DNA of 14,577 bases. Origin: Dehalococcoidia bacterium UBA4060. GTDB taxonomy: Bacteria; Chloroflexota; Dehalococcoidia; GIF9; UBA5629. Of this stretch, positions 6,625 through 14,468 are shown one piece after another. The position numbers and the translations under genes were made by a program. The DNA lies in the NCBI GenBank assembly GCA_002383665.1, contig DFZI01000024.1:21545-36121 (forward strand). The letters are read 5' to 3'. The notes beneath the pieces are model-generated. The model saw only the letters and a list, made by a program, of their open reading frames with translations. It was not told the origin of the DNA and ran no database searches. How positions within the stretch are numbered: the first letter of the stretch is position 1; the number at the start of each line of letters is the position of its first letter.

Positions 6625-7828
6625 CTGATGCCGGGAGATTCAGCGCTAACCATAATGCGGCTATCTACTACTATGTAGCCTTCGCCTTCTGGCATTACCT
6701 TTACCGGATTTAAATCCATCTCAAGAATTTGGGGATGATTTTCAACCAGCAGAGATATCCTTAGCAGTAGTTCCTCTATGGAGGATATATCTGCCTTTGG
6801 TGTGCCCCCCTTACCTTCCAGCAACTGGTAAGCCCTTACGGATTTTATCATTTCCCTTGCATCTATATCGGTCAGGGGGTGGAGGTTAAAGATCACATCT
6901 TTAAAAAGTTCGGCATATATACCGCCCGTACCAAACATGATGAGTGTCCCAAAGGTGGGGTGCTGAGTAACGCCTACCATTACCTCAATCCCACCCTGGA
7001 TCATTTTTTCTATAATAGCCCCACGACTACTATTGCCAGCATGTTGCATGTTCTCTCTGATACGAATGTAGGCATTTTTAACCTCATCTTCCGTTCTGCA
7101 GCCCAGTACCACATTCTCGACATCTGCTTTATGTGTGGTGTTGCCCAATACCTTGACAGCTACGGGTAGCCTATTTCCGTGGCGGAAGCTATAGCCTCAG
7201 CTGGTGTTTTTGCCAGCCTTAGTGTAACAAAATTGATGCCGTAACATTCGAACAGCCCGAGAATGGCCTCAGCGTCCAGCCAGATCTGAGTTGTCCCGGC
7301 TTTCTCAAGAGCTGATTTGATGATTAACTCGGCCTTTTCCTTGTTGATATCAGTGAATTTGGGAACATTCCCAACAGGTTTTTTAAGCCTTTGACTGAAC
7401 TCCAATACTCTGGCTAATGTGTTTGCTGTTGATTCGGGGAAAGCGAATGAAGGCACGAAACCTTTCTCCTGGGAGTTCAATTCAACGCGTGCCCCACTCA
7501 AGCCGAGGAAGGAAGTTACGAGTAATTTACCTTTCTGTTTGTATTCAGGCACCATTTCTCTAATAACGTTGGTAAAATCCTCGGATAGCTGAGGTATCTG
7601 TGGAATATAGATTACAATGGCTATGTCCACGTTGTTATCGTTCAATACTACCGCTAATACATCTTTATAGTGTTTAATGGAATATTCAGATGATAGGTCG
7701 ATGGGATTATTTACAATAGCACGCGGAGGAGTTATCGATTGCAGTGCTTTTATTGTAGTAATACTCAGATGAGGTACCTGCATGCCCTTAGCTTTGCAAG
7801 CTTCTGCAGTCAACATAGCTGATACCAT
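6621..7828 (-). pseudogene. Remnant of a fused ADP-forming acyl-CoA synthetase (truncated and frameshifted)
   Basis: ADP-forming acetyl/acyl-CoA synthetases convert acyl-CoA, ADP and phosphate to acid, CoA and ATP. The part from 7828 down to 7160 matches the second CoA-ligase domain (AEACKAKGMQVPHLS, NNPIDLSSEYS) and the start of an ATP-grasp_5 domain, ending ATEIGYP then TAG. The remaining ATP-grasp domain continues in the -1 frame as VAVKVLGNTTHKADVENVVLG down to the stop at 6621. The two halves join exactly at a CCC run (+ strand GGG 7164-7166) if one base is restored. The CoA-binding and phospho-histidine parts, roughly 300 residues, are missing: upstream of 7828 the frame has no family similarity and soon reaches a stop. 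No ribosome site precedes 7828. Two independent lesions point to a decayed gene. A homopolymer assembly error could explain the frameshift but not the truncation. Confidence 0.85.
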
Positions 7829-7847
7829 AAAGCATTCAATTTTTACG

Positions 7848-7876
7848 TTGTTTTGGCTGTAGGCAAATGCTATAAT
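7848..7876 (+). promoter_or_regulatory. Promoter of the nitronate monooxygenase-like gene
   Basis: A perfect -10 TATAAT (7871-7876), preceded by TGC as an extended -10, lies 17 bases after a -35-like TTGTTT (7848-7853). The start codon is 37 bases downstream with a good ribosome site, AAGGAG at 7901. Confidence 0.7.
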
Positions 7877-7913
7877 CGCTCAAATCTACCGACAAAATAC
7901 AAGGAGACCCACG

Positions 7914-8903
7914 ATGAAAACCAAGATGACCGAATTGTTTGGGATACAATATCCGATCATGTGCGGTGGCATGATGTGGTTGTGTAAGCCTGAGCTTTGC
8001 GCAGCAATCAGCAACGCAGGTGCTCTGGGCAATATTACTGCAGCTAATTACCAGGATGGAGATGATCTGAGGGAGGCGATAAAGCAAACACGTGCCCTTA
8101 CGGCCAAGCCATTTTCTGTAAACCTTACACTGTTGCCATCTTTCCGTGTAACCAAAGAAATTTACCGGCAATGGTTAGACGTCTGCAGGGAGCAGAAGGT
8201 AACAGCTCTGGAGATATCCGGCACACCTGTGGATAAATTCTTTAGTACTGACGTGATAAAGGAATTACACGATGCGGGGGTTAAGCTGATCCATAAGGTG
8301 GGATCGGTGAGACATGCTGTGCATGCTGCCCAGGCAGGTTATGATGCCGTGATAGCAGCCGGGATAGAGGAGGGAGGGCATCCACTGAATGACGATGTGA
8401 CGACAATGGTGCTCACGCCCCGCATTGTGGAATCAGTCAATATCCCTGTTATCACAGCGGGTGGTATCGCTGATGGGCGGGGATTGGCCGCTGCCCTTAT
8501 CTTGGGGGCTTCAGGCGTGATGATGGCGTCCCGGTTTGTGGCTACATCTGACTGCAGGGTTAATCAGAAGGTCAAAGATGAACTGGTAAAGCGGCAGGAA
8601 TTTGAAACTACCATTTATGGTAAGAGTATCGGGTTGCAAGGCCGTACATTGATTAATGATATATCTAAAAAGATTCTTGATTTGGAAAATCAGCATGCCA
8701 CACTGCAAGATCTGGCACCATATCTTGCTGGCAGCAGACAGGCTGCTGTTTGGTCAGAGGGCGATATCAATTCCGGGCTGATACCGGTGGGACAATCTAT
8801 CGGCCTGATCCATGACGTGGTCAGTTGCAAGGAGCTGATGGAGAGGATGATTAAGGAGGCAGAGGATATATTGAAAAATACTCCCAAACGCCTGGGCATA
8901 TAA
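7914..8903 (+). CDS. Nitronate monooxygenase / FabK-like FMN-dependent oxidoreductase
   Basis: This 329-residue TIM-barrel flavoprotein belongs to the 2-nitropropane dioxygenase superfamily. The N-terminus (LFGIQYPIMCGGM) and SNAGALGNI are family marks. GIEEGGHP places the conserved active-site histidine at 156. TAGGIADGRGLAAALILGASGVMMASRF is the FMN phosphate-binding region. Members oxidise alkyl nitronates or, as FabK, reduce enoyl-ACP with NADPH. The GGIADGRG stretch occurs in both, so the substrate cannot be settled here. The ATG follows AAGGAG by 7 bases and a clear promoter precedes it. It stands between two acyl-CoA synthetase-type genes, which suggests a role in acyl or nitro-compound metabolism; that is inference only. 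Confidence 0.85.
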   Translation: MKTKMTELFGIQYPIMCGGMMWLCKPELCAAISNAGALGNITAANYQDGDDLREAIKQTRALTAKPFSVNLTLLPSFRVTKEIYRQWLDVCREQKVTALEISGTPVDKFFSTDVIKELHDAGVKLIHKVGSVRHAVHAAQAGYDAVIAAGIEEGGHPLNDDVTTMVLTPRIVESVNIPVITAGGIADGRGLAAALILGASGVMMASRFVATSDCRVNQKVKDELVKRQEFETTIYGKSIGLQGRTLINDISKKILDLENQHATLQDLAPYLAGSRQAAVWSEGDINSGLIPVGQSIGLIHDVVSCKELMERMIKEAEDILKNTPKRLGI

Positions 8904-8992
8904 TAGTCTGCTCGCCCTCAAGACGAGGGAATACGATCACAGTCCCCCGGTTCATAAATGTGCTACCATATTGCGGATGCTTTGCGCATAAC

Positions 8993-9021
8993 AAGGCATC
9001 ATTTTATTTTTAAATTGCCTT
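8993..9021 (+). other. AT-rich hairpin upstream of the synthetase alpha gene
   Basis: AAGGCA (8993-8998) pairs with TGCCTT (9016-9021). An inner ATTT/AAAT stem can add 4 bp after a two-base bulge, leaving a 7-base loop. No T-run follows, so it is not a convincing terminator. A weak promoter pair (TTGCGC at 8982, TATTTT at 9005, 17-base spacer) overlaps it. The rest of the 152-base gap (8904-9055) shows nothing else convincing. Confidence 0.3.
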
Positions 9022-9055
9022 ATTCCATGTATTTGGATAGGGTAAGGGACTGGTT

Positions 9056-10771
9056 ATGTTTAATGATATAGTAAAAGAACTTGATCCCCTGTTTAATCCG
9101 AAGTCCGTGGCACATATCGGAGCAACCAATAACCGGAATAAATGGGGGAATTCCACCATTACGAGCCTGGTGCAATCGTTCAAGGGAGATATTTATCCTG
9201 TAAACGGGCACGAGGAAACCATCCTGGGATTGAAGGTGTACAAGAAAGTTACAGACATACCTGGTCCAGTTGATCTCGCAGTGTTTACCATACCCGCCGA
9301 GCGTGTAACTGGTGCCATGGAAGAATGTGTACAAAAAGGTGTAAAGACGGCCGTGATTATCTCAGCCGGGTTTGCTGAAACAGGGCCTGAAGGAAAAAAA
9401 CTGCAGGATGAAGTCTTAGCCATTGCCAGGAAGGGGAATATCCGCTTCGTCGGACCGAACTGCATGGGTTGCTGGAGTGCGACGTCTTCGTTAGCAGCCT
9501 TCATGATGCCATTGCTGGTTAAACCGGGGCCGCTGGCATTTGTATCACAGGGCGGAAATATTGGTGCGGCGATTGTAATGGCTGGTTTTGAACGCAATAT
9601 AGGTTTTCGACGCTATGTTAGCTGTGGGTGTGCAGCAGATATCCAGATAGAAGATTACATAGAATATTTTGGACTCGATCCCGAGGTCAAGGTCATTATG
9701 GCTTATATTGAGGGACTAAACGATGGTAAAAGGTTTACCGAGGTTGTTAAAAAAGTGACCAAAAATAAGCCTGTGATAGTGCTCAAGCCTGGTAAGACCG
9801 AGGCCGCTGCCAAGGCTATCAGATCCCACTCCGGCGCAATGGCTGGTGCCAGCGCGATATATGATGCTGCATTTAACAAAATGGGTGCATTGCGCGTGGA
9901 GACGCCTGAGGAGATGCTGGATGTGGCCATCGGATTTCTGACGCAACCTTTACCCAAAGGTAATAATGTTGCCATTATAACGCCGGGTGGCAGCTATGGA
10001 GTGATATGTGCCGAAGCGTGTGAGGAGGGAGGGTTGAATGTGGTCAAATTGCCTGATGAGACCATCCGTGAGCTGGATAAGATGTTCCCACCCAGATGGA
10101 GTCGCCAGAATCCTGTTGATCCTGCTGGTGATCGCAATCTTATTGCCTATTTGATCGCCCCAATCAACCTGCTGGAACTGCCAACTGTTGACTCGTTAAT
10201 CTTCATGGGATTTGGCGGGTTCACATTATTCGGGTCGCTGATTTTTCAGCAGCAGGCAAGTACCGGGATGAATGAAGAGCAGCAGGAACAAACGAATGCT
10301 GTATTACGGGCTGTTGTGCCTATCCTGGAAGGATTCAAGTCTTCTGATGCCCGGATAAGAGCCGATTCTATAAAACAATTTGTTACAGGTGTGGGGGCAA
10401 TACTGGGCGTGCAGAACAGAATCGAGATCGACAAAATGACCGACCTTGTTATTGCTGCCAGGAAATCAGGGCAGATAGATGATGACCTTATAGCTGATTT
10501 TATCGGCTTGGCCACGGGAAAAACAGGACAAAGAGGTGCTAAGACCGTAATGGCAGTTATTAATGATTTGCTGGTTGGTTTTATGAATGCGCTGGTAGCT
10601 CAATGGAAATTGACATACAATAAACCCGTTATAACGACTACTTTTTCAGAGCAGGAAGTAAGACTGAAAAAAAACCATTATGATTATACTTCGGGTAACC
10701 GGGCTGCCCGTGTGCTCTTGCTATTGACGAAATATTACGAATACCTGACCCGGTCCGGGAAAGAAAAATAA
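9056..10771 (+). CDS. ADP-forming acyl-CoA synthetase, alpha-type subunit with an insertion
   Basis: This 571-residue protein has the alpha-subunit architecture: a CoA-binding Rossmann domain (about 9-135, SVAHIGATNN, FVGPNCMG), a first ligase domain (about 150-300, SQGGNIGAAI) and a second ligase domain that starts at about 308 (VAIITPGGSYGV) and resumes near 520-565 (KPVITTTF, NRAARVLLLLTKYYEYL). H258 in RSHSGAMAG corresponds to the phosphorylated histidine, and E219 in YIEGL is the likely partner glutamate. Alpha subunits usually have about 460 residues. Here about 100 extra residues interrupt the second ligase domain at roughly 395-510. No ATP-grasp domain is present, so a separate beta subunit would be needed; the only one in the window lies in the broken gene at 6621-7828. 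The start follows AAGGGA by 6 bases. Confidence 0.88.
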   Translation: MFNDIVKELDPLFNPKSVAHIGATNNRNKWGNSTITSLVQSFKGDIYPVNGHEETILGLKVYKKVTDIPGPVDLAVFTIPAERVTGAMEECVQKGVKTAVIISAGFAETGPEGKKLQDEVLAIARKGNIRFVGPNCMGCWSATSSLAAFMMPLLVKPGPLAFVSQGGNIGAAIVMAGFERNIGFRRYVSCGCAADIQIEDYIEYFGLDPEVKVIMAYIEGLNDGKRFTEVVKKVTKNKPVIVLKPGKTEAAAKAIRSHSGAMAGASAIYDAAFNKMGALRVETPEEMLDVAIGFLTQPLPKGNNVAIITPGGSYGVICAEACEEGGLNVVKLPDETIRELDKMFPPRWSRQNPVDPAGDRNLIAYLIAPINLLELPTVDSLIFMGFGGFTLFGSLIFQQQASTGMNEEQQEQTNAVLRAVVPILEGFKSSDARIRADSIKQFVTGVGAILGVQNRIEIDKMTDLVIAARKSGQIDDDLIADFIGLATGKTGQRGAKTVMAVINDLLVGFMNALVAQWKLTYNKPVITTTFSEQEVRLKKNHYDYTSGNRAARVLLLLTKYYEYLTRSGKEK

Positions 10772-10774
10772 GGG

Positions 10775-10803
10775 TTCAATTTTATTCCGGGTTGCGCTAT
10801 ATT
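10775..10803 (+). promoter_or_regulatory. Candidate promoter of the Ig/FnIII surface protein gene
   Basis: TTCAAT (10775-10780) and TATATT (10798-10803) are separated by 17 bases and lie just downstream of the synthetase stop. The match is moderate and the start codon is only 19 bases beyond the -10, so the leader would be short. Confidence 0.35.
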
Positions 10804-10822
10804 ATATAGAGGTGTCTGAATT

Positions 10823-11932
10823 ATGGTGAAGCATACAGTGGTCAGGGTAATCCTGGTTGTTATAGGTGTTTGCTTTCTGGCAGGTGTGGGCTCTATTACA
10901 TCAACGGCTGCTGTTGACGATGGTAATGTAATATTGTTGCCTGAGATTATCAGTTTTGCTGTATCGCCTGACAATATAGAACCGGGATCCAGTGCTACCC
11001 TTACCTGGAATGTGCGAAATGCCACTTTGATAAGCATTGACCATGATATAGGTGGAGTTGGTGGGCAGGGCACTTTAGGGGTGTCCCCTTTGTATTCCAC
11101 TACGTACAAGATCACAGCTATGAACAGCGCAGGGGTGCGCTCAAGATATATTACGCTGGCTGTAAGCTATAACTCATATACCGACAGCAATAGTATGATC
11201 AACTGTGATCCTGTCACAGGGCGTAATGCATCCGTTGATTTGTCCTGGGAAGATTTCTGCCTTTCCAGCCAGTACCAGGTACAAATAGCCAGAGATCCCG
11301 GGTTTACGCTTAAAATTTATGATTCTGGTGTGATGGAGCCGGCTGAAACAATGTCGCCAGCTTTCTGGTTGGCGCCAGGCAACCTGGAGGCAGGTCATAC
11401 ATACTACTGGAGAGTGCGGGTGAGGCAGGCAGCCACCGGGCAGTATATTATCAGCCCCTGGTCTGAGCTGCAGTCTTTTACCGTCAGACCTGGCTATGGT
11501 GTAAACACAGATTATTACGGGCTTCAAGCACTCACACCTGTTAACGGATGTACGGGATGCCCGGTCAGTCCGGTGTCGTTTAGCTGGTCAGGATACCCGA
11601 ATACAACCAAGTACAGGTTTATTCTGGCTAAGGACTCACAGCTCCAGAATGTAGTGGTTGAGGACTTTACTACGACTACTTCGTATGAGCTAAAGGGAAG
11701 CTTGGAATACGATACAAGCTACTTCTGGCAGGTAAGCGCATTTGAGCCAGTACCCAGTGACGTCAGCGCATTATTTACCTTCCATACCATCCCTGCACCT
11801 GCACCTGTTACGCCCCAATCTGACACCTCCATATCATCTATGCCTGCCTGGGCTATGGCTGTTATGATTGCCGGCATAGTACTTATCGCCTTGGCGGTTT
11901 TCTTTATCATCCGAGCCCGAAAGATGATATAG
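10823..11932 (+). CDS. Secreted, membrane-anchored Ig/fibronectin-type surface protein
   Basis: This 369-residue protein has an N-terminal signal segment (about 6-29). An Ig-like beta domain follows (about 36-115, with SPDNIEPGSSATLTWNV and STTYKITA). Two fibronectin-type-III-like repeats come next (about 128-228 and 238-325). They share the pattern of a YxxQIA or YRFILAKD strand followed by YYWRVR or YFWQVSA near the end. A Pro/Ala linker and a C-terminal membrane span (about 343-364) ending in RARKMI complete it. It is probably displayed outside the cell and anchored by the C-terminal helix. No catalytic motif is visible, so its ligand is unknown. AGAGGTG lies 8 bases before the ATG. It is monocistronic or loosely grouped with the membrane gene downstream. 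Confidence 0.75.
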   Translation: MVKHTVVRVILVVIGVCFLAGVGSITSTAAVDDGNVILLPEIISFAVSPDNIEPGSSATLTWNVRNATLISIDHDIGGVGGQGTLGVSPLYSTTYKITAMNSAGVRSRYITLAVSYNSYTDSNSMINCDPVTGRNASVDLSWEDFCLSSQYQVQIARDPGFTLKIYDSGVMEPAETMSPAFWLAPGNLEAGHTYYWRVRVRQAATGQYIISPWSELQSFTVRPGYGVNTDYYGLQALTPVNGCTGCPVSPVSFSWSGYPNTTKYRFILAKDSQLQNVVVEDFTTTTSYELKGSLEYDTSYFWQVSAFEPVPSDVSALFTFHTIPAPAPVTPQSDTSISSMPAWAMAVMIAGIVLIALAVFFIIRARKMI

Positions 11933-11967
11933 AGAAGGCACATGTTATCAGTGGGTGATTGAACCGG

Positions 11968-11995
11968 TTGACATACCAGGTATCAGTTATATATT
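11968..11995 (+). promoter_or_regulatory. Near-consensus promoter of the DUF4870-like gene
   Basis: A perfect -35 TTGACA (11968-11973) and TATATT -10 (11990-11995) are separated by 16 bases. The start codon of the small membrane protein is 31 bases downstream, giving a short leader with AGGAGAG at 12013. This is one of the best housekeeping promoter matches in the window. Confidence 0.72.
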
Positions 11996-12026
11996 TGTGA
12001 CTAATAATTGGCAGGAGAGTGGTTAA

Positions 12027-12332
12027 ATGGCGAAATCATCTACGGGGCTTGAAGAAAATGTTGCTGGATTGCTGTGCTATGTTTTGACGTGGGTCACGGG
12101 GCTTGTCTTCTTTCTGATCGAGAAAGACAGCAAATTCGTAAAATTTCATGCCATGCAATCAATAATTACATTTGTAGCCTTGTTCATCCTTAGCTGGATC
12201 CCGCTGGTTAATATCATTGTGCTTATCCTGGCTTTAGTGTTGTGGATATTGCTCATGATAAATGCCTATCAGGGTAAAAAATTCAAGCTGCCCTGGATCG
12301 GTAACCTGGCCGAAAAATGGTCGGCATCATAA
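12027..12332 (+). CDS. Small DUF4870-type membrane protein
   Basis: This 101-residue protein shows the DUF4870 pattern. A short N-terminal segment (GLEENVAGLLCYVLTWVTGLVFFLIEKDS) forms the first span. The conserved FVKFHAMQS follows, then two closely spaced hydrophobic spans (about 47-62 and 64-80). The cytosolic tail contains NAYQGKKFKLPWIGNLAEKW. The family is widespread and its biochemical role is not established. The charged FxxFHAxQS element resembles Tic20-like proteins, but I do not infer transport from that. The start is well supported by AGGAGAG 7 bases upstream and a strong promoter. The gene is followed by a 138-base gap and then a convergent minus-strand gene; no clear terminator was found in the gap. 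Confidence 0.85.
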   Translation: MAKSSTGLEENVAGLLCYVLTWVTGLVFFLIEKDSKFVKFHAMQSIITFVALFILSWIPLVNIIVLILALVLWILLMINAYQGKKFKLPWIGNLAEKWSAS

Positions 12333-12470
12333 ATATTCTTAACAGTACGAACAGATATGTTATGAGAGCGGATCGGTGCCATGACATTGGCATTAAAGCT
12401 TCCATCAGACATGTTACAGCGTTTAATCGTGTAGTCTGATATCAGAGGTTATTCTGCAGTACAGGTGATT

Positions 12471-13163
12471 TTACAACGGTAATACTACACGGAAGAATGT
12501 CTCGGCCAGTTCATATGCCTGTCCTTCTGCGTTTTTAGCCAGTACTTTACGGTAATTATCCTCCTGTTCTTGGGTGAATTTGCCTACCTGGCTTTTGTGG
12601 CAACGCAACGCAGCCATTTTAACTGCAAAGGTCGAAGATATATCACTAAAATAGTTTGTGTGCTCTGCCCCGAAAAAATAAATCTCTTTAACTTTATGCG
12701 GTTCGAGCCCGGCTTCTATCAGATCAGGATAGGCCAGTCTGTCGCGTGCACAGGGGAAAATAGCATCCATTACAGCTTGCCCGCAAATGCGATGATCACG
12801 GTGCCAGACGTATCTACGATACGGGTCGGTGGTTATTACAACACCGGGCTTGTAAGTTCTGATCTGGACTACAATTTCTTTGCGGAATGCTGGCGTATCT
12901 TCCAGTGATTGGTCATCATGGCCAAGGAAGACCACCTTTTTCACTCCGAGCATTTTAGCTGCCTCACGTTGTTCCTCTTCCCTGATATATGTCAGCTTCT
13001 CTGCTGTCATCTCAATATCAGAACTGCCCTTGTTGCCGTTGGTGCAAATGATGTAAATTATACTTTTACCATCAGCAGCCCAGGCTGCCACAGTCCCGCC
13101 GGCACCGAACTCGGGATCATCAGGATGTGGGGCAATCAACATTATGTCATAATCATCGCACAT
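12471..13163 (-). CDS. PIG-L/LmbE-family zinc-dependent N-deacetylase
   Basis: This 230-residue protein belongs to the family that removes acetyl groups from GlcNAc-type conjugates (MshB, BshB, PIG-L). The zinc motif APHPDDPEFGAGGT supplies H13 and D16 as ligands, with D15 as the probable general base. The distal WHRDH supplies the third ligand, H124. The fold start (DIMLIAPHPDD) and a middle VVFLGHDDQ segment are typical. No signal peptide is seen, so it should act in the cytosol. The ATG is preceded by AGGAGG (+ strand 13171-13176) with 7 bases of spacing. It lies 44 bases downstream of a GT4 glycosyltransferase on the same strand, which probably makes its substrate. The exact substrate cannot be told from sequence alone. 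Confidence 0.9.
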   Translation of the reverse strand: MCDDYDIMLIAPHPDDPEFGAGGTVAAWAADGKSIIYIICTNGNKGSSDIEMTAEKLTYIREEEQREAAKMLGVKKVVFLGHDDQSLEDTPAFRKEIVVQIRTYKPGVVITTDPYRRYVWHRDHRICGQAVMDAIFPCARDRLAYPDLIEAGLEPHKVKEIYFFGAEHTNYFSDISSTFAVKMAALRCHKSQVGKFTQEQEDNYRKVLAKNAEGQAYELAETFFRVVLPL

Positions 13164-13207
13164 ATCTATTCCTCCTGGCGATAATTTTAAATGGTAATTT
13201 GCTTATT

Positions 13208-14446
13208 TTATGGGGTAAACGCACTGTGTATAAGTGGGGCAGAGCTTGTCAGGAGCGTATAATAGCAATTGGAAATCTTCTCTGAAATATCTCCCCACGT
13301 ATATTGTCGGGGTAAACTATATGGCTGGTGGGGTTGTTGTTGAATCACGTCAAAAAGTGCATCTATGCAAGTTGACAGCAAATAGGGGTCATTATTTTCT
13401 ATGATACGGCAATGAGCGCACCCATGTGATATTGCCTTAATATCACCTACATCAGTAGCCAGTATAGGCGTGTTGCAGGCAATGGCTTCCAGTGCAACCA
13501 GACTGAAGCTTTCATAATAGGAGGGTATGACGCAGAAATCAGCCGCGTTGTAATACAGGTACATCTGCTCGTGAGGCACTGGACCAATCAGTTGTATATT
13601 GCCTCCGATAGCGCATTTCTCCCAGGTACTGATTGTTTGTCTGACCTCTGACATAGAGCTGTCATCTCCACCGATGATGATAAGGTGCAAATCTTTGTGC
13701 CGTTTCAGCAGTGAGCTGGCCTTCAGCAGATTATCCAGACCCTTGACTGGGTCAGCACGACCCACAAACAGCAGGATGTTCTGGTCGGATAAGCCACATA
13801 TCTCACGTGCTGTTTGTTTATTCAAAGGCCTGAATAGGGCAGGATTGACACCACAGGGTATGACGCTGATCTTCGTCTCCTCGGCATCATATTTATCCAT
13901 GAGAGATTTCTTCTCTATAGCCGTGGAAGCAACAATAAGGTCGCAGGAACTGATGATAGACCTTTCTTTAATGATCCTGTACTGTGGTTCGATCTTGCCC
14001 AGGCTGGTCTCATTTTTGATTAGGCCCAGCGTATGGAACATGGTAACATGGGGGACTGACCAGATATGCTTCAATTTTTCACCCACCATTCCTGAAAGCC
14101 AGTAATGACTCTGGATGATGTCGTAATGCAGGCTATTGGCAACTGAATAGTTGATAACCGCCCTGCATAGCTCAGAAACATGGGCATCCAGGTTAGCTTG
14201 AGAGATCGTTGTAAAATCCTCAGCCTCAATATGGATGAGGTTAATATGGTGTCCATCGAATTCCAGCCGGCAGTCGTGGTCATTTTTGTGAGAGCATGTG
14301 AAGATATCGATCCTGTGCCCCTGCTTGATCAATTCCGTAGCCGTATTTCTGATATAAATGTTCATTCCGCCAGTGTAACGGCTGCCCAGCCTGCCGCAGG
14401 GGCAACTGTGCAAGCTGAGGATGGCTATATGAAGTTTCTGACCCAT
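13208..14446 (-). CDS. MshA-like GT4-family glycosyltransferase
   Basis: This 412-residue GT-B glycosyltransferase uses a nucleotide-activated sugar. The N-terminal acceptor domain carries TGGMNIYIR (25-33) and DIIQSHYWLSG, both very like MshA and sucrose-phosphate-synthase-type enzymes. The donor domain shows FVGRADPVKGLDNL and the retaining E-x7-E motif (E312 and E320 in ESFSLVALEA). No membrane segment is visible. MshA joins GlcNAc to inositol phosphate and BshA joins GlcNAc to malate. Both act with a PIG-L deacetylase, and such a gene is immediately downstream. AGGGA precedes the start by 7 bases, and the start lies 22 bases after the stop of the partial upstream gene. An exopolysaccharide or glycolipid role remains equally possible. 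Confidence 0.88.
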   Translation of the reverse strand: MGQKLHIAILSLHSCPCGRLGSRYTGGMNIYIRNTATELIKQGHRIDIFTCSHKNDHDCRLEFDGHHINLIHIEAEDFTTISQANLDAHVSELCRAVINYSVANSLHYDIIQSHYWLSGMVGEKLKHIWSVPHVTMFHTLGLIKNETSLGKIEPQYRIIKERSIISSCDLIVASTAIEKKSLMDKYDAEETKISVIPCGVNPALFRPLNKQTAREICGLSDQNILLFVGRADPVKGLDNLLKASSLLKRHKDLHLIIIGGDDSSMSEVRQTISTWEKCAIGGNIQLIGPVPHEQMYLYYNAADFCVIPSYYESFSLVALEAIACNTPILATDVGDIKAISHGCAHCRIIENNDPYLLSTCIDALFDVIQQQPHQPYSLPRQYTWGDISEKISNCYYTLLTSSAPLIHSAFTP

Positions 14447-14468
14447 TATGAATTCCCTGCCTATTTTT

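Noticed and set aside
6621..7148. Separate ATP-grasp beta subunit gene starting at 7148
   Set aside because: The apparent start is a TTG inside the ATP-grasp domain and the preceding strand of the domain is encoded in the other frame, so this is the second half of a frameshifted gene.
8915..8929. Hairpin CCCTC/GAGGG after the flavoprotein gene as a terminator
   Set aside because: Only 5 bp of stem and no T-run follow; too weak to call.
12333..12470. Possible small RNA or terminator in the convergent gap
   Set aside because: Only short inverted repeats (TGCCA/TGGCA, and TCAGAC/GTCTGA with a long loop) are visible, with no T-run or promoter; nothing supportable.
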